DNA from: Chloroflexota bacterium
GTDB taxonomy: Bacteria > Chloroflexota > Dormibacteria > Dormibacterales > Dormibacteraceae
Reading direction: 5' to 3'
Assembly (NCBI GenBank): GCA_005880945.1
Contig: VBIU01000016.1
Coordinates: 1 to 58,738 of the forward strand
DNA length: 58,738 bases
Under the pieces are notes generated by a model. The model was not told the DNA's origin and did no database searches. It saw only the letters and a program-made list of their open reading frames with translations. This document shows positions 1-8,492 of this stretch, one piece after another. Numbering within the stretch: position 1 is the stretch's first letter; the number at the start of each line of letters is the position of its first letter. The position numbers were made by a program, and so were the translations under genes.

Positions 1-158
1 CGCAAGCGCGCAAGGTGCCGTACATGACGATCGCCGGCGCTCGAGAAGCGGAGGCGGGAAGGGTCAACGTGCGCGACCGCGCGGGCGCGCAGACAGACGA
101 ATCGCTTGACGAGTTCGCCGAACGTGTCGCGCTAGAGGTCGCGGAGCGAAGGCGCTAG
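1..158 (+). CDS. thrS: Threonyl-tRNA synthetase, C-terminal end (partial)
   Basis: Only the last 52 codons are in the window, read in the frame starting at base 3 and ending at TAG 156-158. They encode the end of the anticodon-binding domain: KVPYMTIAGAREAEAGRVNV followed by an acidic helix ending in ERRR. This matches the usual ThrRS ending (KVPYM-x-V-x-G-x-x-E, then V-x-V-R-x-R). The enzyme charges tRNA-Thr in the cytoplasm. Its place upstream of infC-rpmI-rplT is the classic bacterial order, which supports the call. Here, however, a lipoprotein gene on the opposite strand sits between thrS and infC, and its stop codon directly abuts the thrS stop. Confidence 0.85.
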   Translation, partial: QARKVPYMTIAGAREAEAGRVNVRDRAGAQTDESLDEFAERVALEVAERRR

Positions 159-1307
159 CTACAGGCCGCCGGGGATTCGGCCGGCGCATATTCCCTTGGC
201 CGTTATGGGAACCATCGTCCCGGTCACCCAGTCGCCTACGCGGGCGTGGCCTTGAGCGTCGGACCCAAGGATGCGTGAGCCGTCAATCCATCCACACGCC
301 TGAAAGCTCGGAAACGTCGCGTGCGAACCCTCGACCGTGGTATCCAAGAAGTTCGACTGATTTCCCTCCACCACAGCCGACTGGTTTCCGTTCGGAGACA
401 GGTATGCCGGGGTTTGGCCCTGGATCGAGAACGTCCGAGTCATCGTCCCACTCCAGTCGAGCACGTTTGCCTGGGCGTCGGTTTCGCAAACCGCGCCGGC
501 GGCAGACGGCGGGCCGGCGATGACGCATGTGGGGCCGCCTAGGGTGAACCTGCGCGCCGCTGTGGACGGGTCGATCACGTGAAGCTCTTGCGGACCGCAG
601 CAGAACGGACCCTCACCCTGGGCGCACGCGGGGACTTTCGCGACCACGAGGCTGCTTCCGTGCCAGCCCGTTGGCCAAAGGCCGAACGCCCCGGTCTCCG
701 TGAAGATCACCTTGTGTTGCGTGCCTCCGTTCAGATCCTCGACGTACAGGCTCGTCGCCACGCCGCTGGCGGTGAAATCGCTGACCACGACCGCGATCCG
801 CTTGTCGTCCGGGCTTACCGCGAACGTGCTTCGTCGCTGAGCGCCCACCGGAACTGTCGTCGCGCGAGCGGTTTGACCACCCGGGCTCAAGAATCGGATA
901 ACTCCCTGGGCGTCCATGAAATAGACGCGGCTGTTGCTCGTGCTGACCGGTGGGGGCAGGACCGCGTTGGCCCCGTTCCCGCATGTCAGCGCTGCGGGCT
1001 TGCTCGCCTGGCCGGTGCTCGCCACCTTGCCGTCGGCGCCGACCAGGCTCACCGTGTAGTTGTCACCCGAAGCCCCATCGACGATGACGCCATAGGCGCC
1101 TTCCGAAGGGAGAGGCGACGGCGAAGACGAGGCCTGCGGTTCGGAGGAGGGTGAGGCAGTCAGGGCGCTCGAGGGCGACGGCGCGGAGCCCGATCCTCCG
1201 CCCCCGCACGCGCCTAAGAGGGTGGCCAGGACCAGGAGCAGCGGGGACAGCTTCACGGCGCCGACATTGTGACCTGCCATCGCGATCAGCAACATGACTT
1301 TGCGCAT
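159..1307 (-). CDS. Putative lipoprotein with beta-propeller-like repeats
   Basis: The protein has a hydrophobic signal followed by lipobox LLGAC and a GGGG run, so it is probably an exported lipoprotein anchored by that Cys. A Ser/Pro-rich low-complexity linker follows. The rest looks like a WD40/PD40-type propeller: repeated short strands, and a blade motif SPDDKRIAVVVSD as in TolB-like proteins. It has many cysteines (for example the CCGPQ region). The start is uncertain. ATG at 1307 gives 382 residues with a basic n-region (MRKV). GTG at 1256 gives a shorter signal of typical lipoprotein length, and the frame is open to 1364. No function can be assigned. It converges on thrS with abutting stop codons and is divergent from infC. 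Confidence 0.6.
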   Translation of the reverse strand: MRKVMLLIAMAGHNVGAVKLSPLLLVLATLLGACGGGGSGSAPSPSSALTASPSSEPQASSSPSPLPSEGAYGVIVDGASGDNYTVSLVGADGKVASTGQASKPAALTCGNGANAVLPPPVSTSNSRVYFMDAQGVIRFLSPGGQTARATTVPVGAQRRSTFAVSPDDKRIAVVVSDFTASGVATSLYVEDLNGGTQHKVIFTETGAFGLWPTGWHGSSLVVAKVPACAQGEGPFCCGPQELHVIDPSTAARRFTLGGPTCVIAGPPSAAGAVCETDAQANVLDWSGTMTRTFSIQGQTPAYLSPNGNQSAVVEGNQSNFLDTTVEGSHATFPSFQACGWIDGSRILGSDAQGHARVGDWVTGTMVPITAKGICAGRIPGGL

Positions 1308-1393
1308 CTCGTGACGTTTCCGGTACCATCCTCCAACTGAAGCAGGGGACCGACCCTCACCCATCGGGCACCGCTCGAATGGGTACGGAAAGG

Positions 1394-1427
1394 CGGATGG
1401 CCTCGGCTATCCGTTTTATTTTTGTTT
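1394..1427 (+). terminator. Terminator-like hairpin in the infC leader (candidate attenuator)
   Basis: An 8-bp stem CGGATGGC / GCTATCCG (one G-U pair) closes a CTCG tetraloop at 1394-1413. It is followed at once by TTTTATTTTTGTTT on the + strand. This is the shape of an intrinsic terminator. No + strand gene lies just upstream, because the lipoprotein gene is on the minus strand, and infC begins 64 bases later. It is therefore best read as an attenuator in the leader of infC-rpmI-rplT. Known Firmicutes leaders of this operon are controlled by L20-dependent premature termination; that this hairpin works the same way is inference. Confidence 0.6.
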
Positions 1428-1490
1428 GGAGGACGAAGACAACACTGAATTTGGCCGAGGTAACGTCTCATCTCGTTTAAGGAGCTAAGG

Positions 1491-2051
1491 ATCAACGATC
1501 AGATCCGCAGCTCCGAAGTGCGGCTGATCGATGACCAGAACAACCAGCTCGGTGTGCTCTCACTCGACGCGGCTCTGCGCATCGCAAGCGAGAAGGGACT
1601 CGACCTTGTAGAGGTGGCGCCACAGGCCAGCCCGCCGGTCTGCCGGTTGATGGACTACGGACGATTCAAGTTCGAGACCATCAAGCGGGAGAAGGACCAG
1701 CGGCGCAAGCAGAACGTCATCAAGCTCAAGGAGATGAAGCTTCGCCCGAAAGTGGCGGAGCATGATTTCCAGACCAAGTTCAAAGGGTTGAAGCAGTTCC
1801 TCGAAGCAGGCGAAAAGGTGAAAGTGACGATCATGTTCAGAGGGCGTGAGATGGTCCACCAGGACATCGGGAGAAGGATCCTCGACAGGGTCGCGGACGA
1901 CGCGCGCCAATTCGCCGTCGTCGAACGGGCGCCCCTGCTCGAAGGCAAGAACCTGTTCATGATCCTCGCTCCGACCCGCCAGGCTGCGAGCCAAGCCGCG
2001 GCTCAAGCAGCTACGCAGGCAGCCCCCAAGGAGACCGCGACCAGTGCCTAA
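1491..2051 (+). CDS. infC: Translation initiation factor IF-3, ATC start
   Basis: IF3 binds the 30S subunit, prevents premature 50S joining and checks start-codon and initiator-tRNA pairing. The protein (186 aa) has the N domain ([42 protein letters not shown]), the basic linker helix, and the C domain ([21 protein letters not shown]). It ends in an Ala/Gln-rich tail. No ATG, GTG or TTG is available before GTG 1518, which would remove the conserved NxQIRxxEVRLI segment. ATC at 1491 lies 6 bases after AAGGAG (1479-1484). A rare start codon here matches infC in other bacteria (AUU/AUC), where it lets IF3 repress its own translation. The gene ends by overlapping rpmI by 8 bases. Confidence 0.93.
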   Translation: MNDQIRSSEVRLIDDQNNQLGVLSLDAALRIASEKGLDLVEVAPQASPPVCRLMDYGRFKFETIKREKDQRRKQNVIKLKEMKLRPKVAEHDFQTKFKGLKQFLEAGEKVKVTIMFRGREMVHQDIGRRILDRVADDARQFAVVERAPLLEGKNLFMILAPTRQAASQAAAQAATQAAPKETATSA

Positions 2052-2238
2052 GATCAAAACCCGCAAAGGGTTTGCCAAGAGGATCCGCGTCACCAAGACC
2101 GGCAAGCTCATGCGCGCAAGCGCCTGGAAGAGCCACCTGCTCGAGCACAAGTCCAAGAAGCGAAAGCGCAACTACGAAAACGAGCAGCCAGTGTCCAAGG
2201 CAGACCGTAAGGAAGTGCGCAGGGCGCTGGGGATCTGA
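2044..2238 (+). CDS. rpmI: 50S ribosomal protein L35
   Basis: A 64-residue, very basic protein starting [20 protein letters not shown] and continuing with the [14 protein letters not shown] stretch, diagnostic of bL35. It is a late-assembling protein of the large subunit. The GTG start lies inside the end of infC (8-base overlap), so its translation is probably coupled to infC. rplT follows directly. The conserved infC-rpmI-rplT order removes any doubt. Confidence 0.96.
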   Translation: MPKIKTRKGFAKRIRVTKTGKLMRASAWKSHLLEHKSKKRKRNYENEQPVSKADRKEVRRALGI

Positions 2239-2239
2239 G

Positions 2240-2593
2240 ATGGCAAGAGTCAAGCGCGGGGTTCCGGCCCACAGGCGCCACAAGGCGATCCTCGACCGAG
2301 CAAAGGGCTTCCGGCTTTCGAAGAAGCTCCTCTTCCGCCCAGCCAATGAGGCTGTCCTGCACGCGATCGCTTACGCGTTCCGCGACCGGCGGCGGCGCAA
2401 GCGAGAGATGCGGCAGCTCTGGATCGCGCGAATCAACGCCGCCTCGCGGCAGTCGGGACTGCCTTACAGCAAGCTCATGCACGGCCTTCGCCAGGCCGGA
2501 GTGGAGATCGACCGCAAGGTGCTGGCTGACCTGGCCGTGCGCGACAGCGGTTCCTTTGCCCGGCTGGTGGAGGTTGCAAAGAAAAGCCTCTAG
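2240..2593 (+). CDS. rplT: 50S ribosomal protein L20
   Basis: A 117-residue protein with the L20 signature: [20 protein letters not shown], then GFR, then a long basic helix ([20 protein letters not shown]) and the RNA-binding globular end ([21 protein letters not shown]). It binds 23S rRNA early in 50S assembly. In several bacteria it represses its own operon by binding the mRNA leader, which is relevant to the hairpin before infC. ATG 2240 directly follows the rpmI stop with one base between. Confidence 0.97.
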   Translation: MARVKRGVPAHRRHKAILDRAKGFRLSKKLLFRPANEAVLHAIAYAFRDRRRRKREMRQLWIARINAASRQSGLPYSKLMHGLRQAGVEIDRKVLADLAVRDSGSFARLVEVAKKSL

Positions 2594-2621
2594 CCAGCCA
2601 ATCATTAGCCCGGAGAACGAG

Positions 2622-3326
2622 GTGGTTCGCAGGTTGCGTCGCCTCGCCCGCCGGCGCGAGCCAGGCTTCGCCCTCCTGGAAGGTCCGCGCGTGGTCGCCG
2701 AGGCCGTGGCGTCGGGCGTCGAGCTAGAGGTCATCGCGGTTCGCGAAGGCGACCAGTTCGGCGCGGATGCCGCCCGGCACGTAATGCTGGCCCGGGAGGT
2801 GTTCCGCTCGATCAGCCAGACGGTGACCCCGCAGGGCGTCCTGGCGATCGCGAGGGTACGCGAATCCACCGCGGACGAGGCGATCGCCGCGGCGCGGGAA
2901 GCCGGCTGGCCCCTGGTGGTGCTCGACCGCGTGCAGGATCCTGGGAACGTCGGCGCGATCTGCCGCACCGCCGCCGCGGCCGGCGCGCCCGCCCTGGCTG
3001 TGCTCGACGGCTGCGCCGATCCCTTCGGTGCCAAATCGGTGAGGGCGTCGGCGGGTAACGTCTTCCGGCTGATCGTGGCGCGGGCAGACTGGGAGGACTT
3101 GGCGGCCATGGATGGCTACGGAGCGGCGGCTGCCGGTGGCGTGCCCTTGACGGAGTCTCCGATAGAGAATGCGGGCATGATCGTCCTGGGCAGCGAGGCA
3201 CATGGCCTATCGCGTTCCAACCTCAAGCTGGTCACGATCCCGCTCATGCACGGCGTCGAGTCCCTGAACGTCGCGGCCGCGGCGGCGCTCCTGCTTTTCG
3301 AGGTGCGCCGGAGGCGGGCCGCTTGA
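2622..3326 (+). CDS. TrmH/SpoU-family rRNA 2'-O-methyltransferase
   Basis: A SPOUT-fold RNA ribose methyltransferase. It has an N-terminal substrate-binding part (VVRRLRRLARRREPGFALLEGPRVVAEA), followed by the knotted SAM-binding domain: motif 1 VVLDRVQDPGNVGAICRTA, motif 2 IVLGSEAHGLS, motif 3 IPLMHGVESLNVAAAAALLLFE. The Asn of the N-V-G-A-I-x-R-T motif and the Glu of GSEAHG are the expected active-site residues. The target is probably 23S rRNA, but the exact nucleoside cannot be read from sequence. GTG 2622 is chosen because GGAG lies 6 bases before it. Family members usually begin a few residues earlier (I-x-S-x-x-N), and that segment is encoded upstream (IISPENE) but only with ATC or ATT as possible starts. 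It overlaps pheS by 4 bases (TTGA). Confidence 0.85.
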   Translation: MVRRLRRLARRREPGFALLEGPRVVAEAVASGVELEVIAVREGDQFGADAARHVMLAREVFRSISQTVTPQGVLAIARVRESTADEAIAAAREAGWPLVVLDRVQDPGNVGAICRTAAAAGAPALAVLDGCADPFGAKSVRASAGNVFRLIVARADWEDLAAMDGYGAAAAGGVPLTESPIENAGMIVLGSEAHGLSRSNLKLVTIPLMHGVESLNVAAAAALLLFEVRRRRAA

Positions 3327-4345
3327 GCGCTTCCACCGAGCTGACGAAAGAAGCCCTGGGCGCCATCGCCAAGGCGCACTCGGACTCCGAGCTGGAGACG
3401 ATCGCCCTCGACTACCTGGGGCGCAAGAGCGGCCAGGTGACACGCCTGCTGTCGGGCATCGGCCAGCTGGAGCCGAAGAAGCGTGCCGCGCTTGGCCAGG
3501 CCGCCAACGAGGCCAAGCGGACCATCGAGGGCGCGCTTGCCGCTCGGCGCGCCGAGCTCGAGGGAGCCCGGCTCGCGGACATCGCCGAGACGGAGGCGAT
3601 CGACATCACCTTCCCCGGCGCGCCGCTTGGGCGCGGTCACATCCACGTGCTGACCCAGGTGCAGCGCCAGATCGAGACCGTGCTCGAAAACCTCGGCTAC
3701 CAGGTCGAGCTGGGTCCGGAGGTCGAGACCGAGTGGTACAACTTCGAAGCCCTGAACATCTCAGCGGGCCATCCCGCCCGCGAGAACTGGGACTCCTTCT
3801 ACTTCACGCCCGAGCTGCTGCTGCGCGCCCACACCTCCCCGGTACAGATAAGGGCGATGCAGCGCATCAAGGAACCGCCCATCTACATCATCACGCCGGG
3901 TCGGTGCTACCGGCGCGACGCGCCCGAGGCCACCCGCCTGCCGTACTTCAGCCAGGTCGAGGGCCTGGCAGTGGATCGCGGCCTCACTGTGGGCGATATG
4001 AAAGGAACGCTGCTCTTCATGATCCAATCCCTCTACGGCAAAGAACGGAAGGTGCGCGTCAGGCCCAGCTACTTTCCGTTCACCGAACCGAGCTTCGAGT
4101 TCGATGTGTCCTGCGGTATCTGCGGTGGATCGGGCTGCAAGAGCTGCCGGCACAAAGGTTGGCTCGAGGTCGGCGGATGCGGGATGGTGCACCCGCAAGT
4201 GCTGCGAAACGGGGGCATCGATCCCGAGCATTGGAACGGCTACGCATGGGGCTTCGGCATCGAGCGCATGGCGATGTCCAAGCACAACGTCGACGACATC
4301 CGGCTTTTCTACGAATCAGACCTTCGCTTCCTGGACCAGTTCTAG
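3323..4345 (+). CDS. pheS: Phenylalanyl-tRNA synthetase alpha subunit
   Basis: Catalytic subunit of the alpha2-beta2 enzyme that charges tRNA-Phe. The 340 residues contain an N-terminal coiled coil (about 1-95), then class II motifs: GPEVETEWYNFEALNI with GHPAREN, PGRCYRRDAPEATRLPYFSQVEG (motif 2) and GYAWGFGIERMAM (motif 3). A Cys-rich insert, CGICGGSGCKSC followed by GGCGM near residues 265-290, resembles the possible metal knuckle seen in PheS of several Gram-positive and Chloroflexi-type bacteria. The TTG start overlaps the upstream stop as TTGA. pheT follows with a one-base overlap. Confidence 0.96.
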   Translation: MSASTELTKEALGAIAKAHSDSELETIALDYLGRKSGQVTRLLSGIGQLEPKKRAALGQAANEAKRTIEGALAARRAELEGARLADIAETEAIDITFPGAPLGRGHIHVLTQVQRQIETVLENLGYQVELGPEVETEWYNFEALNISAGHPARENWDSFYFTPELLLRAHTSPVQIRAMQRIKEPPIYIITPGRCYRRDAPEATRLPYFSQVEGLAVDRGLTVGDMKGTLLFMIQSLYGKERKVRVRPSYFPFTEPSFEFDVSCGICGGSGCKSCRHKGWLEVGGCGMVHPQVLRNGGIDPEHWNGYAWGFGIERMAMSKHNVDDIRLFYESDLRFLDQF

Positions 4346-6741
4346 TGCGCGTCAGTTACGAATGGCTGTCGGACTTCGTCAACCTGGACGGCATCGGGCC
4401 CAAAGACGCGTCCGAAGTGCTCACTCGCCTTGGGCTCGAGGTCGAATCGCTGAACGTCATCGACCTCTCCGAGATCGTGGTGGGGAAGGTGCTCGAACAG
4501 ATTCCGCACCCCAAGTCGCGCAACCCGCTGTGGGTGCACCAGGTCGACCTCGGGGACCGCGTGGAGCAGATCATCGCCGGCGCCCCGAACGCGATCCCGG
4601 GTTCGCTGGTACCGGTGGCGCTGCCCGGCACCACTGTGCCGAACGGCAAGCTGGTCAAGGATCTCAACATCGCCGGTTACAAGGCCAGCGGGATGCTGTG
4701 CTCGGCCGAGGAGCTGCTGCTCGGAGACGACCATTCGGGCATCCTCATCCTGGAGGCGGGGAAGCCGGGCGATTCGCTGGAGTCGGTGATTCCGAGCCAG
4801 GCGACGATGGACATCGAGGTCACCTCCAACCGGCCTGACTGCATGGGCCACCTGGGGGTGGCGCGCGAGCTCGCAGCGGGGCTCGACCGGCCTCTGAAAG
4901 GTGACTTCATGCCGGCCTTCACCGGCACAGCCGACCCGCCCGGCCGCGACCTGGTCGAGGTCTCGATCGACGAGCCTGACCTCTGCAGCCGCTACATCGG
5001 AGGCGTGATCAAGGGGGTCAAGGTGGGGCCGAGCCCTGGCTGGCTCCAGCGGCGGCTGCGTGCCTGCGGGGTCCGACCCATAAACAACGTGGTCGACATC
5101 ACGAACTACGTCCTGCTCGAGTACGCGCAGCCGCTGCACGTCTTCGACGTGAAAAAGCTGGGACAGGGCGAGGGTGGCCTGCCCGAGATCCACGTGCGCC
5201 GAGCAAAGGCGGGCGAGAGGCTCCGCTGCCTCGACGGGATCGAACGCGAGCTGACCGCGGAGATGCTGGTGATCGCAGACGCCGAGAAGCCTGTGGCGAT
5301 CGCCGGCGTCATCGGTGGAGAGGACAGCGCTGTCACAGAGGCAACCACCGACATCCTCCTCGAGGCGGCCACGTTCAGCGGTCCGAGCGTGAGGCAGACC
5401 GCGCGAGAGGTCGGCCTGCGCACCGAGGCCTCCGCACGCTTCGAAAAAGGACTTCCCGCCGAGCTGGCCCTGGCCGGCGCTCGTCGCGCGGCGTCCTTGA
5501 TAGCGGAGCTCGCCGGCGGCACTGTGCACCGCGAGTGGGCTGACGTCTATCCGCGACCTCAGGAACCGGTGCGCGTCAGGCTTCGACCCGCGCGGGTGGA
5601 CGAGGTGCTCGGCGTGCACGTGCCGCTCGAAGAAGCGGAGTCGATTCTCAAACGTCTCAACTTCCATGTGCGGGCCCTCGAGGATGGCGAATGGGATGTG
5701 CTGCCACCCGTCTTTCGATTGGACGTCACAATTCCCGAAGACCTGGTCGAAGAGGTTGGGCGCGTCTATGGCTACGACCGCGTGCCGCCGACTCTGCCAG
5801 GCCGTCGGCACGACAGATGGAACCCGTCTGTGCCCAGCCTCGGGCGGCGCCTGGATGCTGCACGCGAGGTGCTCGCTGGAGCCGGCTTCACCGAGACCTG
5901 GAATCCCGCGTTGGTATCGGGCCGGGCCCTGGAGAACCTTCGGGTCGCCGCCCACGCGATGCGGGTGTCCAACGCGCTCAGCGACGATATGGACACCCTT
6001 CGCACATCCCTGGTGCCGTCGCTGGTCGATGTAGTGGCGCTCAACCGGGACCGCGGCCGATCCGAGGTCCGCGTGTACGAGATCGCGAGCGTGTTCCTGG
6101 CGCCGGTGGGCGACAAGACCGGGCAACCGGAAGAGCCACTCAGGCTCTGCGCCGTAGCCACCTGTGGCGCGGAAGCCGACTCCGGGCGCAAGGCTTTCTA
6201 CGCCATGAAGTCGGTGCTGGACGCATGCCTGGCGGATCTCGGTGCTCCCATCTGCACGTATCAGCGCGCCTCCGCCGAGCTGTTCCATCCGGGGCGCTGC
6301 GCGGCGGTGGTCATCGAGGGCCGCCAGCTCGGCTACATGGGCGAGCTACACCCGTCGGTTCTCGCCGCCGCGAAGCTTGAAGGCCGCATGATCGCTGTCG
6401 AGATCGACGTCGAGCCCGTCATCGAGGCCGCGCAAATCCCTCGAGCCAGGCCCCTGCCGAGATTCCCCGCGATCGAGCGGGACCTCGCGGTCGTGGTCGA
6501 GGACCACGTTGCGGCCGCCGCCCTCCAGGCGGCGATCGCGGAGGCGGCGGGCGAGTTCCTGGAGCAGGCCCGCGCCTTCGACGAATACCACGGCCCGCAG
6601 GTTCCCGACGGCCACAAGAGCATCGCGTTCACCTTGACTTTCAGGAGCCCCGAGCGCACCCTGACGGACGCCGAAGTGGACAAAGTGATGGCGGACATCA
6701 GGCTGAGCCTCGAGAAAAGGCATAGGGCGAGGTTTCGCTAG
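4345..6741 (+). CDS. pheT: Phenylalanyl-tRNA synthetase beta subunit
   Basis: A 798-residue non-catalytic partner of PheS, the usual bacterial length. In order it has the N-terminal MRVSYEWLSDFVNL segment, an EMAP/OB tRNA-binding domain (about 40-150; VVGKVLEQIPHP, IAGAPNA), and B3/B4 editing domains (RYIGGVIKGVKVG, RPINNVVDITNYVLLE, HVFD). A B5 domain (RPARVDEVLG, VTIPEDLVEEVGRVYGYD) and catalytic-like core follow. A C-terminal FDX-ACB domain (RFPAIERDLAVVV, FDEYHG, KSIAFTLTFRSPERTLTDAEVD) binds the anticodon region. The GTG start shares one base with the pheS stop (TAGTG), so translation is coupled. Confidence 0.97.
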   Translation: MRVSYEWLSDFVNLDGIGPKDASEVLTRLGLEVESLNVIDLSEIVVGKVLEQIPHPKSRNPLWVHQVDLGDRVEQIIAGAPNAIPGSLVPVALPGTTVPNGKLVKDLNIAGYKASGMLCSAEELLLGDDHSGILILEAGKPGDSLESVIPSQATMDIEVTSNRPDCMGHLGVARELAAGLDRPLKGDFMPAFTGTADPPGRDLVEVSIDEPDLCSRYIGGVIKGVKVGPSPGWLQRRLRACGVRPINNVVDITNYVLLEYAQPLHVFDVKKLGQGEGGLPEIHVRRAKAGERLRCLDGIERELTAEMLVIADAEKPVAIAGVIGGEDSAVTEATTDILLEAATFSGPSVRQTAREVGLRTEASARFEKGLPAELALAGARRAASLIAELAGGTVHREWADVYPRPQEPVRVRLRPARVDEVLGVHVPLEEAESILKRLNFHVRALEDGEWDVLPPVFRLDVTIPEDLVEEVGRVYGYDRVPPTLPGRRHDRWNPSVPSLGRRLDAAREVLAGAGFTETWNPALVSGRALENLRVAAHAMRVSNALSDDMDTLRTSLVPSLVDVVALNRDRGRSEVRVYEIASVFLAPVGDKTGQPEEPLRLCAVATCGAEADSGRKAFYAMKSVLDACLADLGAPICTYQRASAELFHPGRCAAVVIEGRQLGYMGELHPSVLAAAKLEGRMIAVEIDVEPVIEAAQIPRARPLPRFPAIERDLAVVVEDHVAAAALQAAIAEAAGEFLEQARAFDEYHGPQVPDGHKSIAFTLTFRSPERTLTDAEVDKVMADIRLSLEKRHRARFR

Positions 6742-7292
6742 TGAACTGGCTCGACGTGCTGCCGCTCGCCCTCCTCCTAGCCTATGGCGCGCTCGGCCTG
6801 TTCACAGGGGTGGTGCGCCGGCTGATCGGCGTCATCGCCCTCTACCTGGCATTCGTAGGCGCCACCAACATGGGACTTCAGGCCGGCGGGATCTTGCAGC
6901 AGTCATCCAACCTGGAGACGCCTGATGCGCGGATTTATGGGTTCTTTGGGATCGTCATCGCGGTCATCGTGATCGTCGAGGGGGCGGCACAGCTGGCGAG
7001 CAGCCAGATCCAGATTGGCGCGCTCGTCTTCAATCGTGTGCTCGGCATCGTGATCGGAGTCGCGACCGCGCTCCTGCTGTCGGTCCTAATGACCTTTGAG
7101 CTCGAGGCGGCCGGCAACCCGTTCGGCGGTGGAGCGCTTGATCAGCTGCAGCAGTCGATCCGCGACGCCGTGCAGGGTTCGCACGTCGCGGTGCCGCTCA
7201 CCTCTGCAATCGGCAAGCCGATCGTCACGATCTTCCAGCTCGCGCTGCCCGGCGACCCGCAGATCTACTTCAGCCAAAGCCCGGTCAGCTAA
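6741..7292 (+). CDS. CvpA-family membrane protein
   Basis: A 183-residue integral membrane protein with about four hydrophobic segments: an N-terminal MNWLDVLPLALLLAYGALGL, a second near residues 28-45, one at FFGIVIAVIVIVEGAA, and one at VLGIVIGVATALLLSVLMTF. A short non-membrane tail follows. The layout and opening sequence fit the CvpA (colicin V production) family, whose true role is poorly known. The GTG start shares a base with the pheT stop (TAGTG). No motif shows an enzymatic role, so the assignment rests on topology and weak similarity. Confidence 0.65.
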   Translation: MNWLDVLPLALLLAYGALGLFTGVVRRLIGVIALYLAFVGATNMGLQAGGILQQSSNLETPDARIYGFFGIVIAVIVIVEGAAQLASSQIQIGALVFNRVLGIVIGVATALLLSVLMTFELEAAGNPFGGGALDQLQQSIRDAVQGSHVAVPLTSAIGKPIVTIFQLALPGDPQIYFSQSPVS

Positions 7293-7297
7293 GCACC

Positions 7298-8458
7298 GTG
7301 AGCGCTGCACTCTTCGAGCGCCTGCGCGAGCGGGCGGTGGAGATCCACGTCGAAGATCACCTGCGCGCCCGCCTGCATAAAGGCGACACGCTTCGGGTGA
7401 AGCTGGGGCTCGATCCCACCGCCCCCGACCTGCATGTCGGCCACCTCGTTGTGCTGGACACGCTGCGCGCATTCCAGGACGACGGCCACGTCGTGGTCCT
7501 GATCGTGGGTGACTACACGGCCATGATCGGCGACCCCAGCGGGCGCTCGGAAACGCGGCCGGTCCTGAGCCGCGAGCAGATCGACGCCAACGCGAAGACC
7601 TATTTCGACCAGATCTACCTGGTGCTGGATCGTGCGCGGACAGAGGTCCACAGCAACTCGGAGTGGCTCGGCCAGATGGCGGCGGCCGACGTCTTGAGGC
7701 TGATGGGCAAGGCCACCCTGCAGCAGGTGCTCCAGCGCGAAGATTTCGCCGACCGGCTCAAAGCCGGCACGCCAATAGGCGCGCACGAGATCCTCTACCC
7801 GTTCAACCAGGCGTATGACTCCGTCGCCATTCGAGCCGACGTGGAGATCGGAGGCACCGACCAGCTGTTCAACCTGCTCTTCGGCAGGGAGATCCAGAAG
7901 GCCTACGGTCAAGAGCCGCAAGACATAGCGGTCTTCCCGCTCCTCGAGGGCCTCGACGGAGAGCAGAAGATGTCGAAGTCGCTGGGCAACTACATCGGCA
8001 TCAGCGAGCCGCCAGAGCAGATCTACGGCAAGACGATGTCGATTCCCGACCGCCTGACCGAGAAGTACCTGCGGCTGGTTTCAGGGCTCGACTCGGCGGC
8101 GGTGGCCGAGGTGCTCGCCAAGAAGCCGCGAGACGCCAAGGCGGCCCTGGCACGACAGCTGGTCAAGCGATTGCACGGTGAGGAGGCAGCGGAGAGGGCC
8201 GAGCAGGACTTCGAGCTCAAGTTTCGCAAGAGGGCGATTCCCGAGGCCATGCCGGAGCTTGGCGCCGCAGATCCTGCCGATCTTGTCTCGACCCTGGTGC
8301 AAGCTGGATTCGCCAAGAGCCGGGGCGACGCACGGCGGCTGATCGAACAGGGCGGCGTCCGAATCAATGGGGACAAGGCCGTTTTTGACGCCAGGTTGAA
8401 GGATGGGGATGTGCTGCAGGCGGGCAAAAGAAACTTCGTTCGAATTCGCGTGCGATAG
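7298..8458 (+). CDS. tyrS: Tyrosyl-tRNA synthetase
   Basis: Class Ic aminoacyl-tRNA synthetase charging tRNA-Tyr. The 386 residues show the GLDPTAPDLHVGH block (HIGH-type motif HVGH at 46-49), GDYTAMIGDPSGRS, the tyrosine pocket/dimer region (QAYDSVAIRADVEIGGTDQLFNLL) and the KMSKS loop at 224-228. A C-terminal S4 RNA-binding domain covers about 320-386 (GDARRLIEQGGVRINGDK). The variant resembles the TyrZ-like/type 2 TyrRS with GGTDQ rather than GGSDQ. GTG 7298 is 5 bases after the CvpA gene and has only a weak ribosome-binding site. Confidence 0.95.
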   Translation: MSAALFERLRERAVEIHVEDHLRARLHKGDTLRVKLGLDPTAPDLHVGHLVVLDTLRAFQDDGHVVVLIVGDYTAMIGDPSGRSETRPVLSREQIDANAKTYFDQIYLVLDRARTEVHSNSEWLGQMAAADVLRLMGKATLQQVLQREDFADRLKAGTPIGAHEILYPFNQAYDSVAIRADVEIGGTDQLFNLLFGREIQKAYGQEPQDIAVFPLLEGLDGEQKMSKSLGNYIGISEPPEQIYGKTMSIPDRLTEKYLRLVSGLDSAAVAEVLAKKPRDAKAALARQLVKRLHGEEAAERAEQDFELKFRKRAIPEAMPELGAADPADLVSTLVQAGFAKSRGDARRLIEQGGVRINGDKAVFDARLKDGDVLQAGKRNFVRIRVR

Positions 8459-8492
8459 AATCGTCGAAAGCATGTTCGGAGGTCATCGCTAG

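Noticed and set aside
275-1154. Plus-strand open frames between thrS and infC
   Set aside because: They are shadows of the minus-strand lipoprotein gene, have no ribosome-binding sites and no recognisable domains.
4342-6288. Long minus-strand open frame (648 codons) opposite pheT
   Set aside because: It lies wholly against a well-conserved gene, has low-complexity His/Arg-rich content, and results from high-GC codon bias. The same applies to long antisense frames opposite secD, RNase J, the gamma-glutamyltransferase gene and yebC-ruv genes.
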